NCBI RefSeq assembly: GCF_954871325.1
Contig: NC_088775.1
Span: 1,411,473 to 1,475,472 of the forward strand
Length of the DNA: 64,000 bases
DNA from: Gordionus sp. m RMFG-2023
Lineage: Eukaryota; Nematomorpha; Gordioida; Chordodea; Parachordodidae
Direction of reading: 5' to 3'
Positions 47,301 to 57,529 of the stretch are shown one piece after another. Each line of letters opens with the position of its first letter. Position 1 is the stretch's first letter. The notes beneath the pieces are model-generated. The model saw only the letters and a list, made by a program, of their open reading frames with translations. It made no database searches and was not told where the DNA came from. Both the position numbers and the translations under genes were made by a program.

Positions 47301-49384
47301 TTCCCGTAGTATTATTGTCGATATTTATGATTAAATTATTATTGTTTATATCAGCAGGGCTAGGTGCTGTTTTAACGGCAACTTTTTTGCAGTTTTTCTG
47401 GGCGGGTTTTAGCGCGCTATCCGGTGTAGACGCCGGTTTCTTTTTGTCCTTTTTTTTCGTGGGAGGAGATTTAATGGATTTGTCGGCGGTAGTGACAGGA
47501 ATAATTAAAGGTGAAGAATGATGGAAGTTATCGGACAACTTTCTTTTACCGATAATTTTCTCCTCCTTCTGCCCTCCTACCTTGTGGACCAAGTTATCAG
47601 CGCGATCAACCTTTTTAGGTTTGACCTTCTCTTTGATTTGAGATGAGGGGCAGCCGGGTAAAACGATTCCGCCCGAAGTTTCGATAACTGCGTCAGAAGT
47701 GTTAGGCCCCATTTTTGATTCCTCGTTGGTTTTTTTGTCGATAGCGGGAGAACGAGGAGATTTGTCGATAGCACCGAAATCCACGCGTTTGCCGAGGTCT
47801 GAGGGCGAAGAAACTTTCCCGGAAGAATCGAGAGCGGAAGTAATAGGATTGACGCTTTTCGCAGCCGAGACCTGTTGAGCTAATGTTTGCGTACTTAACC
47901 GAGGTTTTCTGATTTATTTTATTTTGAAAAAGAATTATAAAATTATTTTCTTTTTTACGCAATAAATCATATGGCGGGTGAATAGTTTAAATCCGCGTGG
48001 AGCGTTAAAATAAAGAAAAAAAAATCAAATTTAGCCTTAGACCTTAGATATGATTTCTACAGGTTTATGTATTTACCTTAGATAGTCATGGTGTTATATA
48101 TATTTTTTTTGAAACTATTAAATTTGAAATGTGCCGTAATTGACCTTTTTCGACAAGTAAATGTCAGTTCAAAAATGGGAAGAAGTGAATAGAGAACGTA
48201 GACCAAACAGTGAGGAAGATTTATGGACAGCCCATCCCCTGAATACCTTCGGACAGAAAAACGGTTCTGACTAAGTCTCTGCTATTAAAAATTCCCGCTA
48301 AATAGAGCTTAGAATTTCTGAACCCGATTTCGAGTTCGAAATCAGCTAGTTCTTAGCAGGAATCCAAACTGTATAACAAATATCGGTTCATATCTGGTTT
48401 CATTAAAAATAAAGGTTTATGGTTCCGGATCGGGTCCAAAAAAATAATATCGGTTCGGTTTGAACCTCTAAAAACCGGTAACTTTTCACGTACAAACATG
48501 TTAGAATTATGTAAAGAAAAATATTCCCTAAAACATTAACAAGACTTTCTAAAATGTATAATATATAAGGATTATGATTGAGAACACAATGCTAACCTGA
48601 GTTAAATATTTATAAAAATAAATATTGATTTATCACAAAACTCACTATTAATTTATCTTTAGAAATGAGTTAAAATATCAAAGGGTTCAAACCTATTAAG
48701 GCGCATTTTTAAAGGTTAAGTTCATGCGACATTTTTTCAGGATTCAGGTTTGGTTAAGATTTAATAAATGTTAACGGTTAATACCCGTTCTACGATTCGT
48801 TGTCAATCCCCAGTTTTTAGAGACCCAAATCTAAAAAGAATGTCTGGTTATGGGTTGCTAGGGGTTAACTTTAAACTCTGAAAAATATTGTATTTTATCA
48901 AAAAATTTACCGTGTAGAAGTTCCTTTTCGTGTATCGCACATTTGACAAGTGAAGGTGTTGTTGGCATTCTTGAAGGTGCATATGGTGCAATCCCAAGAA
49001 GAACGGCCGTTACCTTTCTTGCCAGATCCGCCATTTTTATCGAGGGATTTGTTATTGACTCTATTACCACCACTGCTTCTGTTCTCGTGATTGGGCATAT
49101 TAGAAACGTTTTTCTGTTTCGGGGAGTATTTGTTACCGACAAGAGGATCGTTGACTGTTAACGGGAGTTTCTTTGATTTCGTCTTGGTGGGTTGTTTACC
49201 GGCGATAATGTCGTCATCTTCGCTGTCATCGCTGGTTACTGATGATTTATCGTTATCCTCATCTATGACCAAGCGAGAATTACAGCCTTTGTCGTGACGG
49301 GGATTTTGGTGTCCTAATCTAGTCTCCGCTGATTCTGCGGATAAATTGCGTCTTCGTTTAACGTGAGCAGCACGAGATGATACA
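44390..49384 (-). CDS. RYBP/YAF2-like Polycomb cofactor, very large
   Basis: Model: exon 49384-48911, exon 47908-46821, exon 46603-46048, exon 45932-44390, about 1,200 residues, 5' end incomplete. Near residue 130 an NZF finger reads WDCTICTF...CQMC, with the T-F pair and hydrophobic residue that bind ubiquitin in NZF domains. It runs across intron 1 into [18 protein letters not shown], the RYBP/YAF2 signature. Exon 2 is lysine-rich, with an AT-hook-like [15 protein letters not shown]. Exon 4 has PLDLTSY, like the CtBP motif PxDLS, and a charged segment [21 protein letters not shown]. Borders are GT/AG and phases agree; the 115-base third intron (46047-45933) explains a frame change and has a T-rich acceptor. 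RYBP links RING1/PRC1 to H2AK119ub in the nucleus; I did not find its RING1B-binding beta-hairpin. The last 20 codons (WFIFFLL...) may be intron read-through, so the true C-terminus may differ. Confidence 0.82.
46640..46790. repeat. CCGGG-rich insert in RYBP-like intron 2
   Basis: AGATCGGGTTTTGTTC, GCGGGCCGAACCGGG and AATCCGGGTGGAAATCG resemble a worn CCCGGCCCG-type element filling most of this 217-base intron. Confidence 0.35.
48290..48485. repeat. CCGGTTCGG-rich repeat in RYBP-like intron 1
   Basis: AACCCGATTTCGAGTTCG, GGTTCCGGATCGGGTC and ATCGGTTCGGTTTGAACC then AAAACCGGT resemble hAT-type subterminal sequence such as that at 36401-37016. The ends are not clear. Confidence 0.35.
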
Positions 49385-49399
49385 CTTTTTAAAGAGTTT

Positions 49400-49955
49400 T
49401 TTTTTTAAAAAATATTTAAGGTAGATAATATTCCGATATATTCAGGAAACGAGGAAAATAAGATTTTCAACAAAACAGTTGTAGTTTTTGAAAAGAGATC
49501 GAAAAAATAATAATTGGCGGCAAGTGACACAAAGACAAATTTTTGCTTATTTAAAAAAAGAAAAAATACTCTCGAAGCAGTTTAATTTAATACGAGTAAA
49601 TGACATCGGTTACATCTTTTATTGTTAAAAATTATAAGGAATAGATAAGTTTTTACGAACAAAAAATTACAAAAAAATAATTTTTTTAATAAAAAACATT
49701 TTTTTTAATGTAAAATTGTGTGTTTTGTTCGTTTTTTTTTTGACGATCAATAAATATTTTTTTTTTAAAAAAGGCAAAATAAAATGTAGATAATTAGATA
49801 ATTTTTTGGTAAAACGATAATTTATAATAGGTTTTTTGAACATGCGCATAAGGTTTTTTTAAATTCGAATAATATGATTGGTTTATTTATAGGCTTCATA
49901 ATTTAGATAAAAATACTGTTTAGCTTTTGTTTTTAACCCATATATGATTTTCTAG
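49400..49955. other. region 5' of the RYBP-like exons
   Basis: The first visible exon has no in-frame ATG and begins after a plausible AG near 49385, so the initiating exon should lie further right. This stretch is homopolymer-rich, and the 60-codon minus-strand frame at 49667-49849 is low-complexity. I could not place the start exon. Confidence 0.4.
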
Positions 49956-49959
49956 TTTC

Positions 49960-50640
49960 TAAAATATTCTCCAAGTCGCCCTTCCAGCGAAACTCCAATA
50001 AATGACAACATTAGCTCAAGCCTTTATTAGGCCAATCCAACTGAAGAGAGAAAATCTATTTTATCCTTTCATCACGACACAGCCGCTGGTAATGATGGCA
50101 TCCATCTAATTTTCCTATAGAATCTGAACAATTTAGTGATTGACAAGGCTCCGTACCTTCAGATAAAGGGTCAATGTTTTTTTTTGGGGGGAAGGGGGTT
50201 ACAACTACTTGCCTTAGAAAAACCTACTTGAAGACATACGACCAATAGCAATCGGAGCTATCTTTCGAAGGATAATTACCAAACTAATATCCTCTGATAT
50301 AAAAACAAAAATGTCGCGACTCACCTACCAAGCCTCAATCAACTTGCCGCCTACGTAACCCGCATATATCTCTCAAACGATCGCCAGAACAAAATTCCTT
50401 GAAATAGATTTCGCTAATGCCTATCGCGATTTATTTCCTTCTATATATAAATGGTAATTCTGCTCGCCTACGAAGGCTCGCGTTGTTGGCGGCGACTGCG
50501 CCACTTCTTCCAAAAAAAAACAACTGATTAAACACTGGCACAAATTGGAGATATTACTACGTCTTCTGCCAGCTGATCAATAGCATTTTATCCTGTAAAT
50601 ATCATTTTAAGCTAATAAGAATTTTCCCTATACGCACTCC
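49960..50640 (+). mobile_element. LINE reverse transcriptase fragment
   Basis: FHHDTAAGNDGIHLIFL (RT region 2-like G-x-D-G-I) is followed by RPIAIGAIFRRIITKLISSD then IKTKMSRLTYQA, and by EIDFANAY (the F-x-N-A-F region) near 50400. Stops and shifts lie between. It is probably the RT part of the same element family whose 3' tails occur in the receptor units, since both motif sets occur together in some invertebrate non-LTR elements. That link is inferred. Confidence 0.72.
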
Positions 50641-51074
50641 CCATCCCTAGTAAGGAATAATTTGAAAGAAAAATTAGTAAAAATTAATTATCTCTATAAA
50701 AATCTTAGCTTAAAGGTCTACAAAAATGGAAAAGAAAATTCACCCATTTGTGTTCCCCCACCCCACCACCCTTTTAGCAAAATCCTGGACACGCCCTGAA
50801 GAAGCTTCTTAGAAATTAATTAAAACATTTATCTATGAGATAAAAAAAAATAGAAAATACACCACCTAAATCATTTGTGTGAAAGTTAGTAAGATAGTTT
50901 TAAATTGAAAATATTAATATTATTGTTTATGACATCGGTTCGAATAATAGATGGTTAATAAATCATAAAAATATCGAATCGGTAAATAACATTATATCGG
51001 TAAAAAATTTGTGAGTGGCCATTACTTAAAATCAAATTAAAATATTGAGAGATGATCAGACTGACGTGACGATA
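50641..51074. other. AT-rich spacer
   Basis: No frame or repeat pair supported; a C-rich patch CCCCCACCCCACCACCC lies near 50756. Confidence 0.45.
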
Positions 51075-51365
51075 GCATTCATTAAAAGTGTATATCAATG
51101 AAAACAGCTGGGGACGCCATTTTGGTTACCCATATCAGGCCAATTTATTCTTATGCCTGACGCATACTTTATTAAAGAATTGCCCTGATCTCGAGATATT
51201 AAGGAAGCAAGTTATCAATTTAATAGTAGTTTTTAACGCGAGAATAATTACTGTGGGTCACCAAAATGGCGGGTCCAGCTGATTTGCATTTCAATAATGC
51301 TTTCAAATGCATTATTATGAATGCATCGTCAGTCTAGATATTATTATATGTCATTCATTGGAGAT
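51075..51365. mobile_element. short inverted-repeat element, AATGACATATAAT family
   Basis: It starts with CATTCATTAAAAGTGTATAT, has AACAGCTGGGGACGCCATTT and later AAAATGGCGGGTCCAGCTG, and ends CAGTCTAGATATTATTATAT with GTCATT. It is one of four copies in the window. Confidence 0.75.
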
Positions 51366-51705
51366 GATCCAATCACGTCAAAATCACAGAAAATAGGAGT
51401 TGATTTGATTCCTTAGATGAATTTTTATAAAAAAAAAATATTCTTTTTGGCGAATATTCCCTTTAGGGGGGAAAGAGAGAAATTTGATGAAATTTAAAAA
51501 TTAGAAGGAAATATAAATATTTAGTTATTTAAAATTTCCCAATCTGTTTAATTTTTTTTTAAAAGGAATATTTATATTTAATTATTTTTCTTTCTTTCTT
51601 TATCTTTTCTTTTCATTTCTTTAAAAAATTTTTCAAATATATCCGGGTCTTGGTTCTCTCTTTTCCTTCAGATTTCTAAGAAGAAAGAAAAAAATATGCT
51701 CTTCG

Positions 51706-52088
51706 TCTCGGCTCTCGTTTTGAGACGATTTTTAAGTACGGCAAACTCAATATTTCGTCCAGAAAAAAAATATTATGCAAAGGCAAGCCTGAAGATTTTG
51801 CTCATAGAAGGAAAGTTCTAGACATATCGTCGGTCTAGAATTGGAGTGCTCCAACTCGACATTTTCAAAATTTTTGAGTTAGAAGTGGGATAATACTTTA
51901 TTCCCAATTTTGACACTGTCAAAATTGATCAATAAGTTATTCCTATATTTGATTTTCTCATTTTTTTTAAACATTAGCGCAGATGGAGCACTCCAATTCT
52001 AGGCCGACGGTATATTATCGAAATTGGCCAAAATATTGAGTTATCCGTTTTTAAAAAATAGGCTTAAAACGTGCCTTTTAACAACACT
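51706..52088. mobile_element. CGGCTCA-family element carrying a nested element
   Basis: The left arm is GTTTTGAGACGATTTTTAAG then CAAACTCAATATTTCGTCCA. The right arm is AAAATATTGAGTTATCCG then TTTTAACAACACTAC. About 183 bases of foreign sequence interrupt it (51828-52010). Without the insert it matches the other family members closely. Confidence 0.83.
51828..52010. mobile_element. nested element with 26-base inverted ends
   Basis: The ends are CGTCGGTCTAGAATTGGAGT with GCTCCA and its inverted partner, one mismatch in 26. TAT flanks both sides, and removing the insert restores ACATATATTATCG as found in the intact family copy near 43220. The 3-base duplication would fit Harbinger- or CACTA-like insertion. 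Confidence 0.85.
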
Positions 52089-52099
52089 ACTACTCATCT

Positions 52100-52256
52100 C
52101 ATAGTTAAATGATACTTTTTAAATGGATCAAAGATACAGATACATCGTCTAATATAATATCTAGATACAAACATTTTAATCAAATATCTATTTAGATACA
52201 GATACCACATTTTTATATCTAGATACACTTGTATCTAGATCCTTTAACAACTCTTT
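52100..52256. mobile_element. short element, GGATCTAGATACAGATAC type
   Basis: ACTTTTTAAATGGATCAAAG then ATACAGATACATCG, and ATATCTAGATACACTTGTAT then CTAGATCCTTTAACAACTC, match the copy at 37757-37910. A weaker relative lies near 9335-9410. Confidence 0.75.
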
Positions 52257-52764
52257 CTTTGATGCCAAGAAAAATAATAATTAATTAATTATTTATTACT
52301 TTTATTTTTAAAGAAATTATATTTTATTTTATTTTTTTTTTGAATATATTAAATAAATGAAAAAAATTGATATACTTTAATTTTTACTAATAAATTTTGA
52401 AATAAAAATTAATGAATCCAAAATTAACCCCTTAGAAGGAGGTCAATAATATATTTTTTTAGGGCTTTTTTTTATATATAGGATAAAAATGTTATTTTTT
52501 ATATTTCAAATCTAATTATTCGCAATCTTAAAAATAATGGACAATTTATTTTTTCAGGTTAAGAATTTTTTTTATCTGCAAAGGTGCACCACCCAATCAC
52601 ATTAATATCAACCTTATAATGATGATTGATTCATTTATAAAATACATTTAAAAAGTGGCAAAAGGCATTTTAGACGAAATTTAAAAATCATTTTTTTTAA
52701 CTAACATCCAATCAAATTGATTACAGCCGAACTTCAATATTTAACAAATTAATAGTATGACTAC

Positions 52765-53243
52765 TAGGTCAGTATTTATGTGTCATTGAGTGTACCCGAC
52801 AAAAATTCTAATGGGATCCTTACCATCATTGGATACATCTACATGTAGTAAATTTTACTTGGGGTAAGTCTTCTACATCAGTTGTTAAATCGCTTCGCAC
52901 TAGCCGATAGCCAGCTCGGCAAAAATAAAAATTGGCGAAATGAGATGAAAAATAAAAAACCCCGGTCAGGTCGACTAAAAAAATCAAGACCTGTTCACCG
53001 GTCTTGACAACTGGGTTTTTTATCTAACCACGATTTCTAAAAAAAAGTGATTTATTTTTCGTGTTCCAGGTTTCGTTTGGAATCTTAATATTTTTGTCTA
53101 AGATATAAACCTGGGTGGAGCCCATAAATAGGTCAGTATTTATGTGTCATTGGGTGTACCCGACAAAAATTTTAATGGGCTCCTTACCATCATTGGATAC
53201 ATCTACATGTAGTAAATTTTACTTGGGGTAAGTCTGCTACATC
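52765..53243. repeat. pair of 115-base direct repeats around 249 bases
   Basis: 52765-52879 and 53129-53243 are equal in length and differ at only a few bases (for example GAGTGTACCC against GGGTGTACCC). The sequence between them carries CCGGTCAGGTCGACT and GACCTGTTCACCGGTC. It could be a local duplication or a miniature terminal-repeat element fossil. No coding capacity. Confidence 0.85.
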
Positions 53244-53502
53244 GCCTCTGCCTGTCCAAGCCAGTCGGAAATATCTAGTATTTTTTATATAGATTTTCCC
53301 CAAGGAAAATACGGAAATAATTCTATTTTTAAATTTAATTTAAATCGATTTTTATAAAAATTGAAATTTAAAAAAAAAAAAAAATTTGATAAAAAGTATC
53401 CGTTTGGCTTTCCCTCTCTTCCTCAATTTTTTTCGGAAAACTTTAAAAATAGCTTTAGTAATTTTGATTTTATGAAAAAATTTTAGTTAATGGATATAAG
53501 GC

Positions 53503-53785
53503 CTAGAGATCTGCAAACCCGGCCCGAACCCGGCCCGGTCCGAACGGGCGTCGGGTCGGGCTTTGGAATTTTAAAATAAAAATATGCGATTTTTTTTATA
53601 GAAACTAGACGCCACATGACATATATATTTTATTTTGAGTAATTACAATATTTTTAAAAGGAAATTAATTTCTATATTTAAATACGGGCCGGGCCGGTAA
53701 ATTTATTTTAAAAAAAATCGGGTTCGAGCCGGGCCGGGCCGGGCTTGAAAAATTAGGCCCGATGTAGATAACTAATAGGGCCTCC
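53503..53785. mobile_element. CCCGGCCCG-type short element, complete copy
   Basis: The left end is TAGAGATCTGCAAACCCGGC with more CCCGGCCCG units. The right end is GGGCCGGGCTTGAAAAATTA then GGCCCGATGTAGATAACTA. The ends are imperfect inverted copies and the centre is AT-rich with ACTAGACGCCAC. The AGATCTGCA-type tips suggest hAT. Confidence 0.8.
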
Positions 53786-53879
53786 AAAAAGTCGAATCAC
53801 GAAATATTCCTATAAGATTATTGATTCGAAAGCATATATAAAGGTTAGTTATTAGCTGTGTAATCCTTAATAGCGGTTT

Positions 53880-54760
53880 TGGGGGGGGGAGAGAGAACAA
53901 AAAAATCTTATTAAAATTTAAATTTTCCACTGGTGGTGACTTGTAACATTAAGTAGACCATTTTATTTCATTGATATTTTGTCTAGATCCTAACACTGTT
54001 ATCGTTAGGTTTAAATGATCAGAGGTGAAACGCTAAAACTTGGGTGCCCCCGCCAAAATTTACATGATTTGAAGCAAAACTTTAAACGCCTCCGTATCCG
54101 CAAAAATTTAGCCTATGGGGCTTCCGCCCCGCAAGGCCTGGTGTCTGTTACGCTTATGGTGGAGATCTGCTTTGGAATAAATTTCGACGCCAAGTGTGAT
54201 TTTTTTTTAAAAAAATGGATAAAAGGAGGATATTAAATGCTGTGGAAGATAAGAGAGAAGAGTAATAAATAAAAATAAAAAAACCTAATGGTATTGTAAT
54301 CAACCAACACCATTCAATTATTTGTGAGTAAAATTCATGATTTTCATCTGATAATTTCTTTTTGTAAAATCCAAACGCATATGTTTATTATATTTATTCA
54401 TGATTTATAGCATTTTAATGAAAATCTTTAAAAAAATATATATATATATTACTTTGTTCGTTATATGCGAAAAGCGGGAGAATATATTATATAAAAAGAA
54501 ATAATTTTACAAAAATTGGCTTTTTTTCCATTTATATTATTTTTTGATTTGATTCAATTTTTTACCGTTTTTTTTCTTCTTTTCTTATGTTTTTTTTTCT
54601 TTATTTCTAATTTTTTTTTTTTTAAATTTAATCTTCGTCTTCTCAGTTCTTATTTTCTGTAATTGGATTTTGATATTATATATAAATTCCAGATAAAAAA
54701 AATCCCGTTGTAACACGTGGTAAAAGGCGATAGTAAATGCGGGTGTAAACGCAAAATGGC
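53880..54760. other. intergenic, mostly low complexity
   Basis: A patch at 54015-54190 is less AT-rich and open for 73 codons on the plus strand, with GGGCTTCCGCCCCGCAAGG inside. No paralogue or domain was recognised. The rest is poly-A/T. Confidence 0.4.
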
Positions 54761-54764
54761 TCCA

Positions 54765-55135
54765 TTCGATACCATTTTTAAAGATCGACTAACTCGGTAT
54801 TTTGTCCAGAAAAATTTTACCCGAGGCTGAATATGCTAAGAGATCGGCACAAAAAGGTTAGCAAAATTTCGAGGTCTTTAAGGAATATTTAATTTTTCTG
54901 GCTAAGATCATTGAGTTCTTCAAATGAAGCGATTTTGACGATTCAGGTGGATAACCATTAAGATTTTTGGCTAAAATAATATTCTGTAAGGCATCAAGAT
55001 TTAGGGCGATTAGATGTCCAAGCGTTTCTGCCAGCTATGAGCTAAAATCTCCGGGGCTTAATATAATGTTTTTTTAAGTTATAACCTTAATCGGTCAGTC
55101 TTTTTAAAAAATCCACCCGTAGCGGGCTTTTTCAA
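54765..55135. mobile_element. diverged relative of the CGGCTCA family
   Basis: It starts with TTTTTAAAGATCGACTAACT and CGGTATTTTGTCCAG and ends CGGGCTTTTTCAACAATGCT. Its interior (CCAAGCGTTTCTGCCAGC) matches the insert in the receptor intron near 13945, so the two may belong to one subfamily. Confidence 0.55.
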
Positions 55136-55192
55136 CAATGCTAAATAGGTGTAATCTTCCTTCCTTCCGGTAAGGAGAGGAAAAATCGTCAT

Positions 55193-55369
55193 CGTTGTTA
55201 AACCATCTAACTTTGGTAAGGCTCTAAAACGGATTAGCCCAGTTTTAATTATTTAAAAAAAATAGTCTCTAGGCTAAACTTAAACGTTTAAAGTCAATTT
55301 TTTTAGGGGATATTCTTGACCACGCCATATTGGAATTGGTCAAAGTTAGGTGATTTAACATCATTAGTC
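55193..55369. mobile_element. short inverted-repeat element, about 177 bases
   Basis: The left end TTGTTAAACCATCTAACTTT G is the inverted partner of CAAAGTTAGGTGATTTAACA. The interior has GGCTCTAAAACGG and TCTCTAGGCTAAAC. No coding capacity. Confidence 0.72.
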
Positions 55370-55582
55370 ATTTTTAAATTCTTTGTAAAAAGAGGAAGAA
55401 AAAAAATAAATATTTTGTATGATTAATTATTATTTATTTATTTTTTTTTTAACCTTTGTATTAAAAAGAAAGATGCCGACATTTACGAACAAAATAAAAA
55501 TTATATAATACTCCATTTTAAAAGTTTATTTAAAATATAGTTGTTTTTTTTAAACTTTTAATATAAAATTTATAGCGTGAGA

Positions 55583-55730
55583 ATTGGAGGTCTGCATTGG
55601 GCGGATTTTTAGCCCGCCAGCGTTTCTGGCGGACGTGTGGCGTGGGCGGGTAAATTTTTAATATTTTTTAGGGCGAGCATAGCGACGGGCTTTTTGGCTA
55701 AAAATTCGCCCATTGCAGACCTCTAGTTTG
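55583..55730. mobile_element. near-palindromic element, GGAGGTCTGCA ends
   Basis: GGAGGTCTGCATTGGGCGGA with TTTTTAGCC is inverted as GGCTAAAAATTCGCCCATTG with CAGACCTCTAG, so the 148 bases could fold into one long hairpin. GTCTGCA tips recall the CCCGGCCCG family. Confidence 0.82.
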
Positions 55731-55746
55731 AATGTGAATCTAACCT

Positions 55747-56207
55747 AGTGGTGTTAAAAGGCTCGTTTTTGAGCCGATTCTTAAAAAGCGGCTAACTCAA
55801 TATTTTAGCCAAAAAAAATATTTGCCTAAAGCCCTCGAGAGACCTTTGTGCTATCTATGAGCCAATGACATATAACAATGCATTTGAAAACGTCGTTAAA
55901 TACAAATCAGCTGGAACCGCCATTTTTTCTCACGTTAAAAACTAACTATTAAATTGATAACTTGCTTCCTTATTATCTCGATGATTGCGTCAGATATAGG
56001 AATAAATAGATCTCTCGTTTACAAATTTTTATTAATAATATGAGTAATCAAAATGGCGTCTCCAGCTGTTTTTCGTCGATGTACACTTTTAATGAATGCA
56101 TCGTCAAATTAGGTATATGTCATTGTCATTGCTATGGAGTAAAATATTCAGGGCTTGAGTAATATTTTTCTGGATTAAAATTCTGAGTTAGCAACAACAC
56201 TAAATCT
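55747..56207. mobile_element. CGGCTCA-family element with a nested element
   Basis: The left arm is TAGTGGTGTTAAAAGGCTCG then TTTTTGAGCCGATTC; the right arm is CTGGATTAAAATTCTGAGTT then AGCAACAACACTA. Between them lies a full AATGACATATAAT-family element (about 55860-56140). Confidence 0.8.
55860..56140. mobile_element. AATGACATATAAT-family element, nested
   Basis: It begins CAATGACATATAACAATGCA, has AATCAGCTGGAACCGCCATT and AAAATGGCGTCTCCAGCTG, and ends GGTATATGTCATTG. The flanks CTATGAG and CTATGGAG resemble a short target duplication. Confidence 0.8.
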
Positions 56208-56209
56208 AA

Positions 56210-56680
56210 CTAAGGGAAACCTTAGAGGAATTCCGAGAATATTTTGAATGCAGATATCGAATTATAACAGTAAGGGTTTCCATTAAAAAACCAAAATTAA
56301 TTTTAGAATTTAAAGGTCTCAAATAATTTTAAATTTAAAAAAAAAACTACAAAAAAATATTTTAAATCGTCAAAAATTATTTTAATAAATAATTAAAAAC
56401 AGATTTAAAAAAAATAAATAAATGAATGAATAAATGAAAATAAAATTATTTATTACTATTATTAACACCTGTAAAAAAATAAAAATGTTTTTCAACAATA
56501 AAATATATAAAATTAAGGTGGTTTTTTTTTTGGTATCCATGACCTTTGTCTTTTTATGACATTTATTTTTTAAAAGAAAAAATTTTCTCATTGGTCATTA
56601 TGTCATTTAGATATATTAAAAAAAAGAGTTCGCTATTGGTGGTAACAGTGGAAATAAACCATCTTTATATATATATATCA
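56210..56680. other. AT-rich spacer
   Basis: Long A and T runs; open frames on either strand here are low-complexity. No gene seen. Confidence 0.5.
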
Positions 56681-56685
56681 GAGAT

Positions 56686-57255
56686 CTGCAGGCCCGACCC
56701 GGATTTAGGGCAAAACCGGGCCGTATATTTTAAAACCAAATACTTGGAACCGCCATGATTGAATATAAAATATTTTGAAAAAATCCGGGCCGGGCCTTAA
56801 AATTTTTTTTTTAGCAGAATTTGAAGAAATTCTCTTCGAAATAATTCTTCAAAGATTATTTTTTTTTGAGTAGGCTCTTTCAAATTGAATCTTTTTTTTG
56901 CCTAATTTTTTCTAAAAAATCCAAATTTTATATATATATGTATGTTAGCGGGAATGTGTTTTTTTCCGGCAATGTGGTTACTTTTCTAACTTTAAATCAA
57001 TTTTTTTGAGCGCGAATCTGATTTTACCGGAAATATCTGCATAGGACCTAATCATTCTAGCCCTGCCCGGCCGGAAATTTTTTTGATTAAGTTTCCGGCC
57101 CGAACCGAACCCGAAATTTTTTTTAAAAAAATTTCGCCGGTCCTGCCCGGATTTATTTAATATCTTTATTTTACATAAAAAATTCAACATAAAATTGATA
57201 AATTTAGATAATTTCTAAGGCCCGACCCGGCCCGAATTGCAGATCTCCAATTTCC
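56686..57255. mobile_element. CCCGGCCCG-type elements, composite
   Basis: It starts AGAGATCTGCAGGCCCGACC and ends GGCCCGACCCGGCCCGAATT then GCAGATCTCC, a fair inverted pair. Extra internal GC-rich blocks near 56785 and 57060-57150 suggest two copies, one inside the other, or a rearranged copy. Confidence 0.65.
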
Positions 57256-57365
57256 GCCATGTTAAGAATATACATATTTTATGAATTTCAAAAAAATTCT
57301 GCCCTTAACTTTTGAATCCAGCATTAATTTATATTATGAAAAATTCCAAAATTTATACCGGTTAA

Positions 57366-57523
57366 TATTAGAGATCTGCAAAGTTAGGCCCGGCACGTAC
57401 CCGGTTCGGGCCGGGCTAAATTTTATTTAAAATAACCGGGTTCGGGCAGGGCCAAATATTTTAAAAAAATTTCGGGTTCGGGCCGGGTTTGAAAAATTAG
57501 GCCCGATGCAGATCACTAGTTTA
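57366..57523. mobile_element. CCCGGCCCG-type element, short copy
   Basis: It runs from TAGAGATCTGCAAAGTTAGG and CGGTTCGGGCCGGGC to GGGTTTGAAAAATTAGGCCC and GATGCAGATCACTAG. The right end is close to that of the 53503 copy, including GAAAAATTAGGCCCGATG. Confidence 0.75.
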
Positions 57524-57529
57524 CATATA

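Noticed and set aside
47039-47521. 160-codon hydrophobic plus-strand frame
   Set aside because: Antisense to lysine-rich exon 2; AAG/AAA codons read as Phe/Leu on the other strand, giving a false membrane protein.
52765-53243. Self-cleaving-ribozyme retrozyme
   Set aside because: The direct repeats lack a CTGATGA...GAAA hammerhead core.
54015-54236. 73-codon plus-strand frame in a less AT-rich patch
   Set aside because: No recognisable domain, paralogue or splice support.
50937-57500. tRNA B-box-like GGTTCGA strings
   Set aside because: They lie inside GC-rich transposon ends without A box, acceptor stem pairing or anticodon arm.
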